In this document: piece after piece, positions 42,331-52,454 of the stretch
How positions within the stretch are numbered: position 1 is the stretch's first letter
Layout: every line of letters starts with the position of its first letter
Assembly (NCBI GenBank): GCA_946902875.1
Contig: OX336340.1
Span: forward strand, 2,402,351-2,466,350
From: Nematopogon swammerdamellus
Taxonomy: Eukaryota > Arthropoda > Insecta > Lepidoptera > Adelidae
DNA length: 64,000 nucleotides
Direction: 5' to 3'
Notes under the pieces: generated by a model
Told to the model about the DNA's origin: nothing
Seen by the model: only the letters and a program-made list of their open reading frames with translations
Database searches by the model: none
Translations under genes and position numbers: made by a program

Positions 42331-42707
42331 ATTATAATTATAGAATAATTTCGTAATTAATATCGATAACGTAATATCGACTAAATCACTGCGCTAGGTC
42401 ATTACGTAAACATTCCTCAAGCTTCCTCGGTGCTCGCGCGCGGACAGTAACTAAAACTATGTACACAATATTTTATTCTGAATTTAAAACGCAAAGGTTA
42501 CTTGCGCCAAATGGACGCAGCGCACGCGATCGGATATTCAGTATTCTAGAATGTTCTCTTTATTACGCTCTCCGGTTACGATATCGAAAATTTCTCCGAT
42601 GGCTTCCATTATTCAACGGCTTCTAGATGTGGTAATCCTACCCCGTGTGGCTTTAACTCGGGCGGTTACTTGAAATCGCTTTGTTCTATTTGCAATTTCA
42701 TTACTAA
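42331..42707. other. No gene recognised
   Basis: AT-rich then mixed sequence; no ORF with motifs and no clear repeat termini. Confidence 0.4.
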
Positions 42708-42850
42708 ACTAGCTTTTGCCCGTGGCTTCGCTCGCGTGAAATTCGTATTTAAAAAGACGAAATTAAGTAGGCCCGCTACCGTACCTTTATTTCGGCGCGC
42801 GGAACAATTTAGTCTGTATGAAAGCCACATCTTAGCATAACCGGAACGGT
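42708..42850 (+). mobile_element. CG element without minisatellite, partial
   Basis: TAGCTTTTGCCCGTGGCTTC to AGCCACATCTTAGCATAACC matches 13,277-13,415. Confidence 0.7.
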
Positions 42851-42989
42851 CCCCTGGCTCCAGGCGTGCAATTTACAAAGGGCTAAAATAGTGGTAGCTC
42901 CAAGACTTCGTTCTGGCCACAATCCATTGAATATGATGTTCTAGATGATGAAAATTGAATATGATGAAAATTCCTGTGAATAAGTGATG

Positions 42990-43378
42990 AAAAAGAGAGG
43001 TTCTTCAAATTATTGTAATCGGTGCAAGAAAAATCTGTTAAGTGAGTTTTACTCGCGCACGGAGGTTTCCGTATCTATGCGCTATTATCCGCCCATATTT
43101 TGTCTGTCAACAATGCAATGTATAAAAGCCTGTGGCGCCATCTATTATTCAATATACAAATCGATTTTTTGGACGTTTGTTGTATGGGAGCCCCCCTTAA
43201 TTTTTAACTTTTTCTTATTTTTCTTATTTGTTGCTATATCCGCTATAGTAACACATATTCTGTGAAAATTTCAACGGGCTACCTATTACGGTTCAAGATA
43301 TACAGCCCTCGGACAGACGGACGGACGGCGGAGGCTTAGTAATAGGCTTCCGTACGGGATACGGAAACCTAAAAAGAC
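42990..43378 (+). repeat. EP repeat, 'GGTTTCCGTA' subfamily, nearly complete
   Basis: TTAAGTGAGTTTTACTCGCG and CACGGAGGTTTCCGTATC at the left; GGCTTCCGTACGGGATACGG and AAACCTAAAAA at the right. Both ends changed in step (GGTTTCC/GGAAACC), as expected if the inverted termini are recognised together. Confidence 0.75.
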
Positions 43379-44300
43379 TACTTGTACCAAATTCAAATTC
43401 AGAATTTTTTTTTTCAAAAAACATAAGACAAATAAAGTATAAAAGATTATGTGATAAAATAAGATAATAAAATAAAATTATAATAAATTATAAAACTTAA
43501 AGACTATGTTAAACTTATGTTTAGTGAATGGGTATCAGGCACAGCTTACGTCTCCCCATAACCGGGAAGACACTGATTTGAAGCCTGACCCCTAAAGATA
43601 AATAAACATGAATATTAATTGCAAACAGCATAAGTACTTACAGATAAAACGAAAACAACATATTTACAAAACAAAATAAACAAAACATATTATATCTACA
43701 AAACAAACATACCTATCATAAATTATCTGAAACAACAACAAACACTATTATAAAAAAAAATTAAAACTAAACTAAACAAAATTAAACAAAGAAACATTGG
43801 CTCTCCACCTCCGCACAACGCACACTATGTACTAACAATAGATACTCGATAAATAAATTACATAAACTACTTGGATATATATATAAATAATAAATAAAGT
43901 CACCTTATTCCTTGGAGATATAAGACGCTTTCAAACGCTTTTTGAACGTGGCAAGAGATCGAGATAAAGTATTGAACAATAAAGTATTTGAAAATAAAAG
44001 AAAATTATATTACAAAAATATATTTTTGTATATTAAAAGCTAAGGAATCGCGCGATGGTAACTTGCCGCATCTATAGTTAAATGCTAAAACGATAAAAAA
44101 AGCTTTTTTTATCGTTCTAGGTTAAATCGTAAGCCCCACAGAACAGCGATCGGTCCGCCTTCGAGGGGTCCGGCACATGAAAGAACAAAGGAATAGGATT
44201 TTGGCAGACTCTTGCGCTATAGATGGCAGAGTGGGTATGAGTGATGTTTTGGTGGTTTAAAAAAAATAACCAGGGTTAATATAAAGAAGATAGAAGATAG
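43379..44300. other. AT-rich sequence left of the telomeric block
   Basis: No coding signature. A perfect palindrome lies at 44,089-44,116 (ACGATAAAAAAAG and its inverse). At 44,159-44,205 is one arm of a short inverted match to the other side of the telomeric block. Confidence 0.5.
44159..44205 (+). repeat. Inverted flank match, left arm
   Basis: CTTCGA, then CATGAAAGAACAAAGGAAT and AGGATTTTGGC. The same words occur inverted at 51,181-51,219, with two substitutions in the 28-bp core and a 7-bp length difference. Both arms lie about 100 bp from the telomeric repeats. Confidence 0.7.
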
Positions 44301-44484
44301 AACCTAACCTAACCTAACCTAACCTAACCTTACCTAACCTAACCAAACCTAACCTAACCTAACCTAACCTAACCTAACCTAACCTAACCTAACCTAACCT
44401 AACCTAACCTAACCTAACCTAACCTAACCTAACCTAACCTAACCTAACCTAACCTAACCTAACCTAACCTAACCTAACCTAACC
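44301..44484 (+). repeat. Telomeric (CCTAA)n tract, left
   Basis: About 36 CCTAA units with a CTTACC and a CCAAA variant near the left edge and perfect units after that. TTAGG is the ancestral insect telomere repeat. Confidence 0.97.
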
Positions 44485-44485
44485 G

Positions 44486-45117
44486 GGCAGCACGCACCCT
44501 CTTGCTGTTGAGATTCGCCGACTAATGGCGGAGATCTCCAGCAGGGGGGGCTCACTCAAACTATTTTGGGTGAGAGCACACGTCGGCACGGCTGGTAACG
44601 AGAGGGCGGACGAGCTGGCGAAACATGTCGCCCAACACGCAAAAACCGCCCCCGCTTATGACAGGTTTCCCGTGTCGTACGTTAGGTACCACACGAGAAG
44701 GCTGTCAGTGGGGAGCTGGCAGCAGCAGTACGATGAGTCCAAGACGGGTGGGGTTACACGGATCTTCTTCCCCAACGTCGCTGCCTCCTTTAAATACCTG
44801 GCCGGTGTCCGTCTAACGAGCACGAGGAGCCAGATCTGGAGCGGGCATGGAGGTATAGCAGCCTACCTGCACCGCATCAAGCTCAGGGACTCTCCCTCGT
44901 GCTCGTGCGACGGGACGTCCCCGCAGAGTATTGTGCACATCTTGTCAGAGTGCCCGAGATTTTCCGCCAAGCGTTGCAGTCTCGAGCACTTTGCCAAGTG
45001 GATATAAAACCAGACAATTTCTCGGCTCTGCTAACTGGCGATGAGAACGTGGGGGAGGCGTTCAAACTGTTTTGCGAAGAAATAATGGCAATAATTACCA
45101 GGGAGAACAGTACGTAG
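44486..45117 (+). pseudogene. TRAS ORF2 C-terminus (RNase H end and CCHC)
   Basis: Reads GSTHPLAVEIRRLMAEISSR, then LKLFWVRAHVGTAGNERADE (the H and last D of RNase H I), QIWSGHGGIAAYLHRIKLRD, and the knuckle CSCDGTSPQSIVHILSEC (C-x-C-x9-H-x4-C). This matches residues 265 onward of the plus-strand ORF at 48,288-49,748. A one-base frameshift near 44,990-45,000 moves the last 40 residues (DIKPDNFSALLTGDENVG..., ending RENST at 45,117) into another frame. Endonuclease and RT are missing, so it is inactive. The RNase H residues D, E, D lie in the lost part. Confidence 0.85.
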
Positions 45118-45514
45118 AATGTAATAGATGTAAGTTGTATATAGTCAATTGTAGTAATAAGTTTGTGCATTGTTAAATGGAATTTAATTAAGTTTAATGT
45201 TTTAAGTAAGATGTCTATAAATAAGTGTATAAATAGTATGTGTTAATGCTGCTGTTATATAAAATTTATGTAAGTCTATTGTTTTAAGTAGTGTATTAAT
45301 GTAGTTGTTAGTTTTAATTAATATTAATAATTTGATGTACGAAATATATAAATAATAATAAATAGATGGAGTGAACTGCTTGTGTCCCCCGTGACCCTGG
45401 AGTTCGGTCCGGGCACGGGGTCGGGTTGACACTGAACCCGACAATGAGGAATGAAAGGTGCGACTGAATGACCATGCCTCGGCATTTATAGCCGAGATCT
45501 TTTATTGGAACTAT
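45118..45514 (+). other. TRAS copy 1 3' UTR
   Basis: AT-rich, then CTTGTGTCCCCCGTGACCCT and ATGCCTCGGCATTTATAGCC, ending GGAACTATAAAA. The CTCGGCAT...GCCGAGA region can form a hairpin just upstream of poly(A), and copy 2 has the similar CTCGGCATATACAGCTGAGA at the equivalent place. Confidence 0.7.
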
Positions 45515-45534
45515 AAAAAAAAAAAAAAAAAAAA

Positions 45535-45638
45535 ACCTAACCTAGCCTAACCTAACCTAACCTAACCTAACCTAACCTAACCTAACCTAACCTAACCTAA
45601 CCTAACCTAACCTAACCTAACCTAACCTAACCTAACCT
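45535..45638 (+). repeat. Telomeric (CCTAA)n tract, middle
   Basis: About 21 units with one CCTAG. Separates the two TRAS insertions, ending CCTAACCT|GAGTC. Confidence 0.97.
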
Positions 45639-45668
45639 GAGTCTTGTGAGGCCCAAAATTTAGTTTGT

Positions 45669-46862
45669 TTAATTTACCCCAAGTATGTATGATTGATAGT
45701 CATTGTTGGTTCTGTCCTCCAGCTTATGCCCGTCGGTATCCGTTACAATTAGCAAGACATCGTCTGCAAACGCCTGGAGGTGCACATCCTGCTGTGTCAT
45801 CATAGTTAGCAGAGAGTCGAGCACAATGTTCCATAGGAGCGGTCCACATGTAGATCCCTGTATGCAGCCCTTGTTAGTTGTTTTGGATACCTCTTCGCCC
45901 GCATATTGTAATGTGATGGATCTATTTTTTAGGTAACTATCTATGAGGTAGTATAAATTTGTTGGGCATTTCTTGGCTATTAGTTCGGCCTTAATGGCTG
46001 GCCACCAGGCGTTATCAAACGCGCCCTCTATGTCCAGCGAGACCATGACTATAATCTGCTTTTTTTGAATTCCCGCTTGCACTATCCCGAGTGCTCTGTA
46101 GAGAGCGTCCTCAGTTGAGCGTTGGGGCATAAATCCGTATTGGTTGCTGCTGAGCTGGTCTCTGGTGCCCAGTGTCCATAAGAGTCTCTTGGTAAATAAC
46201 TTTTCTAAGATTTTTCCCAAAACCGGCAGAAGCCCTATCGGTCGGTAGGACTTAGGGTGTCCATAGTCCTCTTTTCCAGGTTTAGGGATGACTCGAATAG
46301 TGGCGTTTTTCCATATTACCGGGAAGTGGCCCATTCTTAGGCAAGAGTTTGCGAGTGCTAGGAACAGCTCAGGGTCCGTGGCGATGGCTCTGTGGCAAAT
46401 GTCCGCAGTCAGGCCGTCCGATACAGGGGCTTTTTTAGGGCTCATGTCTCTGAGGATTCCGGTTACCTCAGTTGGCGTGAACGGTGGATCGTTAGAGTTC
46501 GACTCCAGGTGGTATGATTCGGGAATTCCTCTAATCCGCGACTGTTGCAGCGTTTCCCCAGAGACATCATCCGATGGGTAGAATGTCTTGGTTAGTAGCT
46601 CGGCCGATCCGGCTGCGTCCAGGACAACGTCGTTCGGGCCCTTGAGCAGTTCGTCCTCCTTAGAGCCCTTAAGTCTCAGTACCCTGTACACCCCATCCCA
46701 TATTTTCTCCTTGTCTTGGTTTGTACAGAAGTCCTTCCAACTTGATGTTTGGGCCTTTAGTATTATGTCCTTGCATTTTTCCAGGGAGATGAGGTATTCT
46801 TCTACGACTAGGGGACGCCTAGAAGCGGTTGCCACTCGGATGCGCCTCCTCAAACGGGTCAC
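45669..46862 (-). pseudogene. TRAS ORF2, reverse transcriptase domain
   Basis: 397 open codons, minus strand. Motifs by residue: KPGKEDYGHPKSYRPIGLLP 194-213 (RT 2), QYGFMPQRSTEDALY 241-255 (RT 3), LDIEGAFD 276-283 (catalytic D), QGSTCGPLLW 335-344 (RT 5), FADD 365-368 (catalytic pair). The spacing and the FADD box fit R1-clade non-LTR retrotransposons. It acts in the nucleus by target-primed reverse transcription at telomeric DNA. After LEDRTNN at 384 the similarity stops; the last ten residues are not TRAS-like. It continues in frame from the endonuclease, separated by one TAG at 46,863-46,865. The start shown is a GTG just after that stop, not a real initiation site. Confidence 0.9.
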
Positions 46863-46865
46863 CTA

Positions 46866-47840
46866 AGCTCTTGCTTGCTTAACCTCATCATTCCACCATA
46901 TGAATCCTTTTGCCTTTTTTGCTTTCGGTTTTGGAATGGCTACTTCGGCGGCCGCTGTTATGGCGTCAGTATACTTCTTTGAAAGTTCCTCCAGAGTGCA
47001 GATGTCGTGTATGTTAATACTATGGAATGAGTCGGCATTTAGTGATTCCCTGGTAAACTTGGTTGTCAGTTCCATGGAAAAAATGGTCCAGTCGGCTTTG
47101 GTTGTATTAAAGATTCTAGTAGTCTGTTTTGAGTTCCTAAATAGTGGGAATTCATGAAGTTCGAATGTGATGGCGTTGTGGTCTGACAGTGTAACCAGGT
47201 TCCTCTGTACTTCCCATTTCCTGATCTTGTCCAACACTTTGGGCCCACACACCGTGACGTCCACATAGCTGGTCAATAGTCTGCCGCCCCTGATGACCTC
47301 GAATGTCGGTATTCTCCCTTGATTTAGTATAGTAAGGTCATGTTCAGCGAATAGGTCGGTGAGTGTCTCTCCCTCTTCATCTGTGTAATCACTGCCCCAC
47401 CAAGTCGACTTGGAGTTAAAGTCTCCACCCAGGATCACGGACTCCTTTCCACAGCCCTCCACAGCCTCATCCAGTCCCGACAGCAGCCTGATGCGTTCGG
47501 CCTGCTCTATCCTTGGCTCCATGTACATGGAGATAAGCGTCACGGTTTCACTCCCCGTGGTAAGTGTAGCAACTGACATGTTTTCAGTCGAGATTCCGGT
47601 CATAGATTGTATTCTGATCTGTGGGTCGAGGGTGATTATAGCCGCTTTAACAGGTTTATTGAGTCCCCGGGGGGCTTGTGTGACCCGGTATTGTGCTAGT
47701 ATATTTACTACACCGGCTCCTCCGACGTACGGTTCTTGGACAAGGGCGATGTGAATTCCAGCCTTGAAAGAGCACTGGAGCAACTCCTGAAGGGCTGCTT
47801 TCGATCTTCTGAGATTGACTTGAACGAGTTTTAAGGGGGG
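46866..47840 (-). pseudogene. TRAS ORF2, APE-type endonuclease domain
   Basis: Minus strand, open from LVQVNLRRSKAALQELLQC. Motifs: QEPYVGG (catalytic E region), ISMYMEP, GGDFNSKSTWWGSD, SYVDVTV and LVTLSDHNAITFEL (final D-H pair). All catalytic positions of the apurinic-endonuclease fold are visible. In TRAS elements this domain nicks the TTAGG/CCTAA repeat to prime reverse transcription, which fits its location between telomeric tracts. No ATG is seen at the start of this frame; it overlaps the end of ORF1 in another frame, so ORF2 expression would need reinitiation or frameshifting. It ends at an in-frame TAG (46,863-46,865) directly before the RT region; otherwise the frame is intact, so this single stop looks like a recent nonsense change. 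Confidence 0.9.
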
Positions 47841-47877
47841 CTCGTTGGCTTCCGCTATGGTTGAGTCATTTCCATCT

Positions 47878-48285
47878 TTAACAATGGTAATTGACCCGGC
47901 TGCGAGCTATGTGGTCCCATTTTATTCTTGTTGGACATTCCGTGCTGAATGCTGGATGCTCAGTGGACTGCTTCTTTTCCCTTTTGCAATTGATGCATGC
48001 CGGTGGCAGGCCACTCTTCTTAGCCTCGCATTGCGAAAGTATATGTTCTTCTCCACAATAAGTGCAAATGCGAGCCTTTTCGCGGCATATCTTGGTCGTG
48101 TGACCAAAAGCCAAGCATTTGCTACATTGCATTAGGGGTGTCTGGTCATGCACATCTATAACCTGGTAACCCAAGAAGGCGAATCCTCTCTCGGTCAGGG
48201 CTTTGTGATTTGTCGGCGACACTTGCACTATGACGTGGTTTTGCAGGTCATTTCGTGCATTGCGTCTGTACCTGACAGTAGGCAC
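47878..48285 (-). pseudogene. TRAS ORF1 C-terminus with zinc knuckles
   Basis: 135 codons, minus strand, beginning VRYRRNARNDLQNHVIVQVS. Knuckles: C54-x2-C57-x4-H62-x4-C67; C74-x2-C77-x3-H81-x4-C86; C97-x2-C100-x9-H110-x6-C117. ORF1 of R1-clade elements is a Gag-like RNA-binding protein that forms the particle and, for TRAS, brings it to telomeres. The N-terminal part is absent because second-strand cDNA stopped here: this edge (~48,284) is the inversion junction. The stop at 47,878 overlaps the start of the ORF2 frame. Confidence 0.88.
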
Positions 48286-49748
48286 TACTCTTCACCCGGA
48301 AACTAAAATATCACACACCAGAACTTCAAATGGATGGCACTGACATTCCATTCAAACCATGTATTAAAGTACTGGGATTAACCATTGACTGCAATCTCAC
48401 CTGGAAAGCCCATATAAACTCGACTTGCAATAAAGCTCAAAACATATACAAGAATATAAGTAGGGCAGTGCGCTCAACCTGGGGTCTTAATACTGAAATT
48501 ACTCGACAACTATACCTGGCGGTGGTCGAGCCGGTTATTCTCTACGGATGCGGGGTTTGGGGCGAGGCCGCTAACAAAAGATATGTCCGTGAACACCTCA
48601 AGGCGGTACTCAGGCCTTTCGCCATTCGGATTGCAAGAGCGCATCGAACGACCTCATACGAGTCCGCTGTACTCATTGCAAGGGTGCTGCCTCTCCACCT
48701 AAGGGTCCTCGAAGCTAACACCTACTATCAGGCGAGAATAGGAAATAGTCCGGATTTTCTCCCAGGAAGACCAATGGAACTTCGAAGGAGCCCCTTCGAT
48801 CTGGTCCACCCGGCTGAAAGGATCCCCCTCGATTATAAATGCCTGGAGAACGATGTCGAGGTGGAATGGGGGGACGACGAAGTGAGAATCTATACGGACG
48901 GCAGTAAGCTGGAGGGTGGAGTTGGCGCCGCTTACACATGCTGGAGAGCGAAAACCGAAATAAAAACCTCCTGTTTCAAGCTAGCCAACTACTGCACAGT
49001 CTTCCAGGCGGAAATGTACGCACTCCTAAAAGCTACAGAATACATGCTCCGCCAAGGGGGAAAGCATAGCATTCTCAGTGACTCCAGGTCCTCACTGGAG
49101 GTACTGGCTAATGGCGAAGCCACGCACCCTTTGGCGCTGCAGATCCGCCGGAATATTGCAGCCCACCTCCAAGCCGGGGGCACCCTTAACCTGTTCTGGA
49201 TTAGAGCGCACACAGGCATAGCAGGCAATGAAAGGGCGGACGAACTGGCCAAAAGAGCGGCGACAAAGCTCAAAGCAGCACCTGCCTACGACTGTGTGCC
49301 TCTTTCCCACGTCAAATACCATCTAAGGCAGCGCACTATTGAAGAGTGGCAACGTATATATGCGGAAGGAACCTCTGGAAAAATAACCAAATTATTTTTT
49401 GAAAACGTGCGAACGGCCCATAAAATATTAAGTCAGGTGCGCACGACAAACACTAGGACGCAAATTTGGAGTGGGCATGGAGGCATCCGTGAATATCTTC
49501 ATAGATTCAAACTGTTGGACTCCCCTGCATGCCCATGCGACGATATCACGTCCCAGTCTCTAGTTCATATTATCAGTGATTGCCCTAGATACCTGGCAAA
49601 GAGAACGGATGCAGAGTTTAGATTGAACTCCAGTGTCAAACCAGACCGCTGGGCTTCACTGATGGCGGATCGAAACACTGTGGACGACTTCCTCATTTTC
49701 TGCGAAGGAGTCATGAAGACAACAAGTAAGGAAAACGCCACCACATAG
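48286..49748 (+). pseudogene. TRAS ORF2, RT thumb, RNase H and CCHC end
   Basis: Plus strand, reading from LFTRKLKYHTPELQ at about 48,288; the first ATG is at 48,330 (472 codons from there). Residues from that ATG: IKVLGLTID 12-20 (RT thumb), IYTDGSK 187-193 (RNase H D), FQAEMYALL 225-233 (E), LSDSRSS 249-255 (D), WIRAHTGIAGNERADELAK 290-308 (H, D), and the knuckle C401-x-C403-x9-H413-x4-C418. All four RNase H carboxylates are present. The frame has no stop until TTSKENATT*. It is the continuation of the minus-strand RT across the inversion and cannot be expressed as one protein. Confidence 0.9.
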
Positions 49749-50705
49749 GGCCAGATGTGGCTTTTCAAAGCCATGCTATATAGTGACTTGATGCGAGCAT
49801 GTTGTCCGTATGTGTTGTCCACCGGCTCGTCCAGGCATTAATCAGATTGTGAAATGACACCATGCGTCGCCTGTAAAAATGCATGGGATAGTAATTACTC
49901 AAAAGACTTAGGACTGTCCATTGATTCCAAACTGAAATTTATAAAAGAGCAATGTAAGTAAGGTATATTCATGTATATGTAAATATAAATGACAATACAA
50001 TGGTTAGTATTTATGTAATTAAATAAGGTATTAGTTTATATTTAAGGTAATTAGGTAAGGTATATACAGGTTCATGTAAATGTAAATGACAATATAATGG
50101 TTAGTATTTATGGTAAGCACATTGAGCAGTATTATCCCGGGAGAAAAAAAAAAAAAAAAAAAAAAAAAAAACAAAACAAAACAAAAAAAAGGTAATAATA
50201 ATAAACTGCCGGGATAAAATAAGTATTGTTATGTTATGCGGGTGCCTATCGGACCGTGTATCTTGAAAAATGTATGAAACAGAATTCATTCGTTCAATAA
50301 TAGTATGAGCAACTTTTAAGTTCACAACACAGCTGGACTAGAGGCGTCTCCAGCCGCCGACTCCCAGCCAGCGGCCGGCAACCACGGTGGCCGGCATCTG
50401 GAGTCGTTTCTGGTCCGGTGTTGTTTAGTAATGTCTTGTATAAAAGTATGTGACTGTGTTTAAGCAGATAACAAAGACAACTAGTTTAAGGGTAATATTT
50501 ATAAGAAAGAAAGAGCAGTACTACAACAACTAGTTATGAGGGAGGAGACTGTCGTATTTATTACCTTTATTTCCTAATGCTAAATAAGCCTGGAAGATGG
50601 CTCAGTGAGGACGTGTGGCAATGCCTTACCGTGCCTCATTGGAGCTAACTTCCAGGCATTTAGTCTCGGCATATACAGCTGAGACGTTCCCATCTGGAAC
50701 TCAAT
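49749..50705 (+). other. TRAS copy 2 3' UTR
   Basis: About 960 bases. Contains an A-rich run near 50,143-50,190, a diverged direct repeat (AAGGTATATTCATGTATATG at 49,960; AAGGTATATACAGGTTCATG at 50,056), and CTCGGCATATACAGCTGAGA upstream of AATAAA-like CTCAATAAAA. Confidence 0.75.
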
Positions 50706-50728
50706 AAAAAAAAAAAAAAAAAAAAAAA

Positions 50729-51072
50729 CCTAACCTAACCTAACCTAACCTAACCTAACCTAACCTAACCTAACCTAACCTAACCTAACCTAACCTAACC
50801 TAACCTAACCTAACCTAACCTAACCTAACCTAACCTAACCTAACCTAACCTAACCTAACCTAACCTAACCTAACCTAACCTAACCTAACCTAACCTAACC
50901 TAACCTAACCTAACCTAACCTAACCTAACCTAACCTAACCTAACCTAACCTAACCTAACCTAACCTAACCTAACCTAACCTAACCTAACCTAACCTAACC
51001 TAACCTAACCTAACCTAACCTAACCTAACCTAACCTAACCTAACCTAACCTAACCTAACCTAACCAACCTAA
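50729..51072 (+). repeat. Telomeric (CCTAA)n tract, right
   Basis: About 68 perfect CCTAA units, one deletion near the right edge. Longest and most uniform of the tracts. Confidence 0.97.
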
Positions 51073-52197
51073 TGTTGAGGCGGTGCATGTCGTTTTTGTT
51101 ACGTTTCGTTTCGTACATGTGGGTGGGTGGACGGACAATGGTCGACAACAAGCGCGCGGAACAGCTGATCGCGCAGGCAGGCCAAAATCCGATTCCTTAG
51201 TTCTTTCATGGCCTTCGAAGTGTTTCTCTCTCTATGGTAAGCCATAACCACAAACAAAACGTCTCCGCCCCCGCTAGCGAGTTACCGGCAAGTGGAACGG
51301 TCACGAAGGCCGGAAATGTCGCAGTAAATGAATAAAAACATTATTTTCTCGGAAACAATTATGCAAATCATTTTCATTATGAAATATTAATACACTCGAA
51401 TAAATTGTATTTTTCTTTAATGGTGCCATAATTCAGTTCAACTTGTATTTAATGAAATGAAATGAAAATATGTTTTCATGCACAATAACAAAACCGGTCA
51501 AGTGCGAGTCTTACTCGCGCTGGGAGGGTTCTCCATACCTATCAAAAAACCATATAAGTCTAACTTTTGTTATATAATACTTTCGCCATGAAAATTTATA
51601 TAACTTCTAGAGGTGAACGAAAAATATTATCTGTCGCCTTTCCGTACATTGTACGGCCATATTGAGGGTAAACGTGACCGCTATAATTTTATTCTACTTT
51701 ATTAAGCGCCCTCTATGCTTTTCTTCCTCTTTGCCGCGAACAATACCCACACACGCAGCGTGCACACATGTAAAGGCGCCTATTGTATCGGATCTTCGTC
51801 TCCTAATCTCGTTTGTCGAAAAATGGAGTCGCCGAGCGTGAAGCAGAGAGGAATTGCGTCTCCCTTGATTATTAGACGGCCGGTACGCTCCGATCTATTT
51901 CGGTGGCGCTTTCGTGAAAATTTGCCTAACTCAATGGCGCGGTGGGGGGAGGCGGAACAAGGATTTTGTGAGAAGAATAGGCGCGCGGGATTTGATATTG
52001 AAAGTTAATTTAGATAAATTTAGTTCATTTTCATGCCTCAGTGGTCCGTACAATGTACTCCCGTGTTTTAACCCTAAAGAAACGTCTAAGCAAACAATAC
52101 AACCTATTGTTTTAATACGGTCTTTCGGGAGTTAAGCAGAATAATGAACTGTCACGGATCTTGGAAGAATATTGGGTAATGGACATTTTCACCACCT
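51073..52197. other. No gene recognised; right flank of the telomeric block
   Basis: Includes the right inverted arm (51,181-51,219) and an EP repeat left end at 51,487-51,535 (AACCGGTCAAGTGCGAGTCT). A ~97-codon open frame at 51,715-52,008 has no recognisable motif. Confidence 0.45.
51181..51219 (-). repeat. Inverted flank match, right arm
   Basis: GCCAAAATCCGATTCCTTAG then TTCTTTCATG and CCTTCGAAG; inverted counterpart of 44,159-44,205, about 109 bp from the last telomeric unit. Confidence 0.7.
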
Positions 52198-52441
52198 TCA
52201 GTTTAAAACTCCCGTCCGAATTTGTCGTTTTAGTCTCGTCCGAATTTGTCGTTTAAGTCTCGCCCGAATTTTTCGTTTAAGTCTTGTCCGAATTAGTCGT
52301 TCAAGTCTCGTCCGAATTTGTCGTTCAAGTCTCGTCCGAATTGGTCGTTTAAGTATCGCCCGAATTTGTCGTTTAAGTCTCATCCCAATTTGTCGTTTAA
52401 GACTCGCCCGAATGTTTCTTTTAAGTGTCGTCCGAATTTTA
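52198..52441 (+). repeat. 24-bp minisatellite, about 10 copies
   Basis: Unit TCGTCCGAATTTGTCGTTTA + AGTC. The unit length is a multiple of three, so frames on both strands stay open; this is not a protein repeat. It abuts a LINE-C end. Confidence 0.88.
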
Positions 52442-52454
52442 TATATCTGATACG

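Larger units (their letters stand above)
44485..45534 (+). mobile_element. TRAS-like telomeric retrotransposon, 5'-truncated
   Basis: Starts abruptly in the RNase H domain after CCTAACC, keeps the ORF2 end, a ~400-base 3' UTR and a 20-A tail, then CCTAA repeats resume. Poly(A) followed by CCTAA is the orientation expected when first-strand cleavage is on the TTAGG strand, as known for TRAS elements of the R1 clade. The 3' UTR differs from the second copy, so two subfamilies are present. Confidence 0.88.
45639..50728 (+). mobile_element. TRAS-like telomeric retrotransposon with inverted 5' half
   Basis: From left: about 60 bp not matched to TRAS, then ORF2 (RT, EN) and the ORF1 end on the minus strand (45,700 to ~48,284), a junction at ~48,284, then the rest of ORF2 (RT thumb, RNase H, CCHC), 3' UTR and a 23-A tail on the plus strand. 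Only about 40 codons of RT between FADD...EDRTNN and LFTRKLKYHTPEL are missing. This is the exact structure produced by twin priming: a second primer starts inside the RNA and the two cDNAs are joined in opposite directions. Confidence 0.88.

Noticed and set aside
45639..50728. Two independent TRAS insertions in opposite directions
   Set aside because: The halves are complementary with only ~40 codons missing, there is no poly(A) on the minus-strand half and no telomere repeat at the junction.
44301..51072. Head-to-head telomere fusion
   Set aside because: All tracts are CCTAA on the plus strand; a fusion would switch orientation.
52172..52450. Leu/Arg repeat frames (CRLSLVRI-type)
   Set aside because: Explained by a 24-bp minisatellite whose length is divisible by three.
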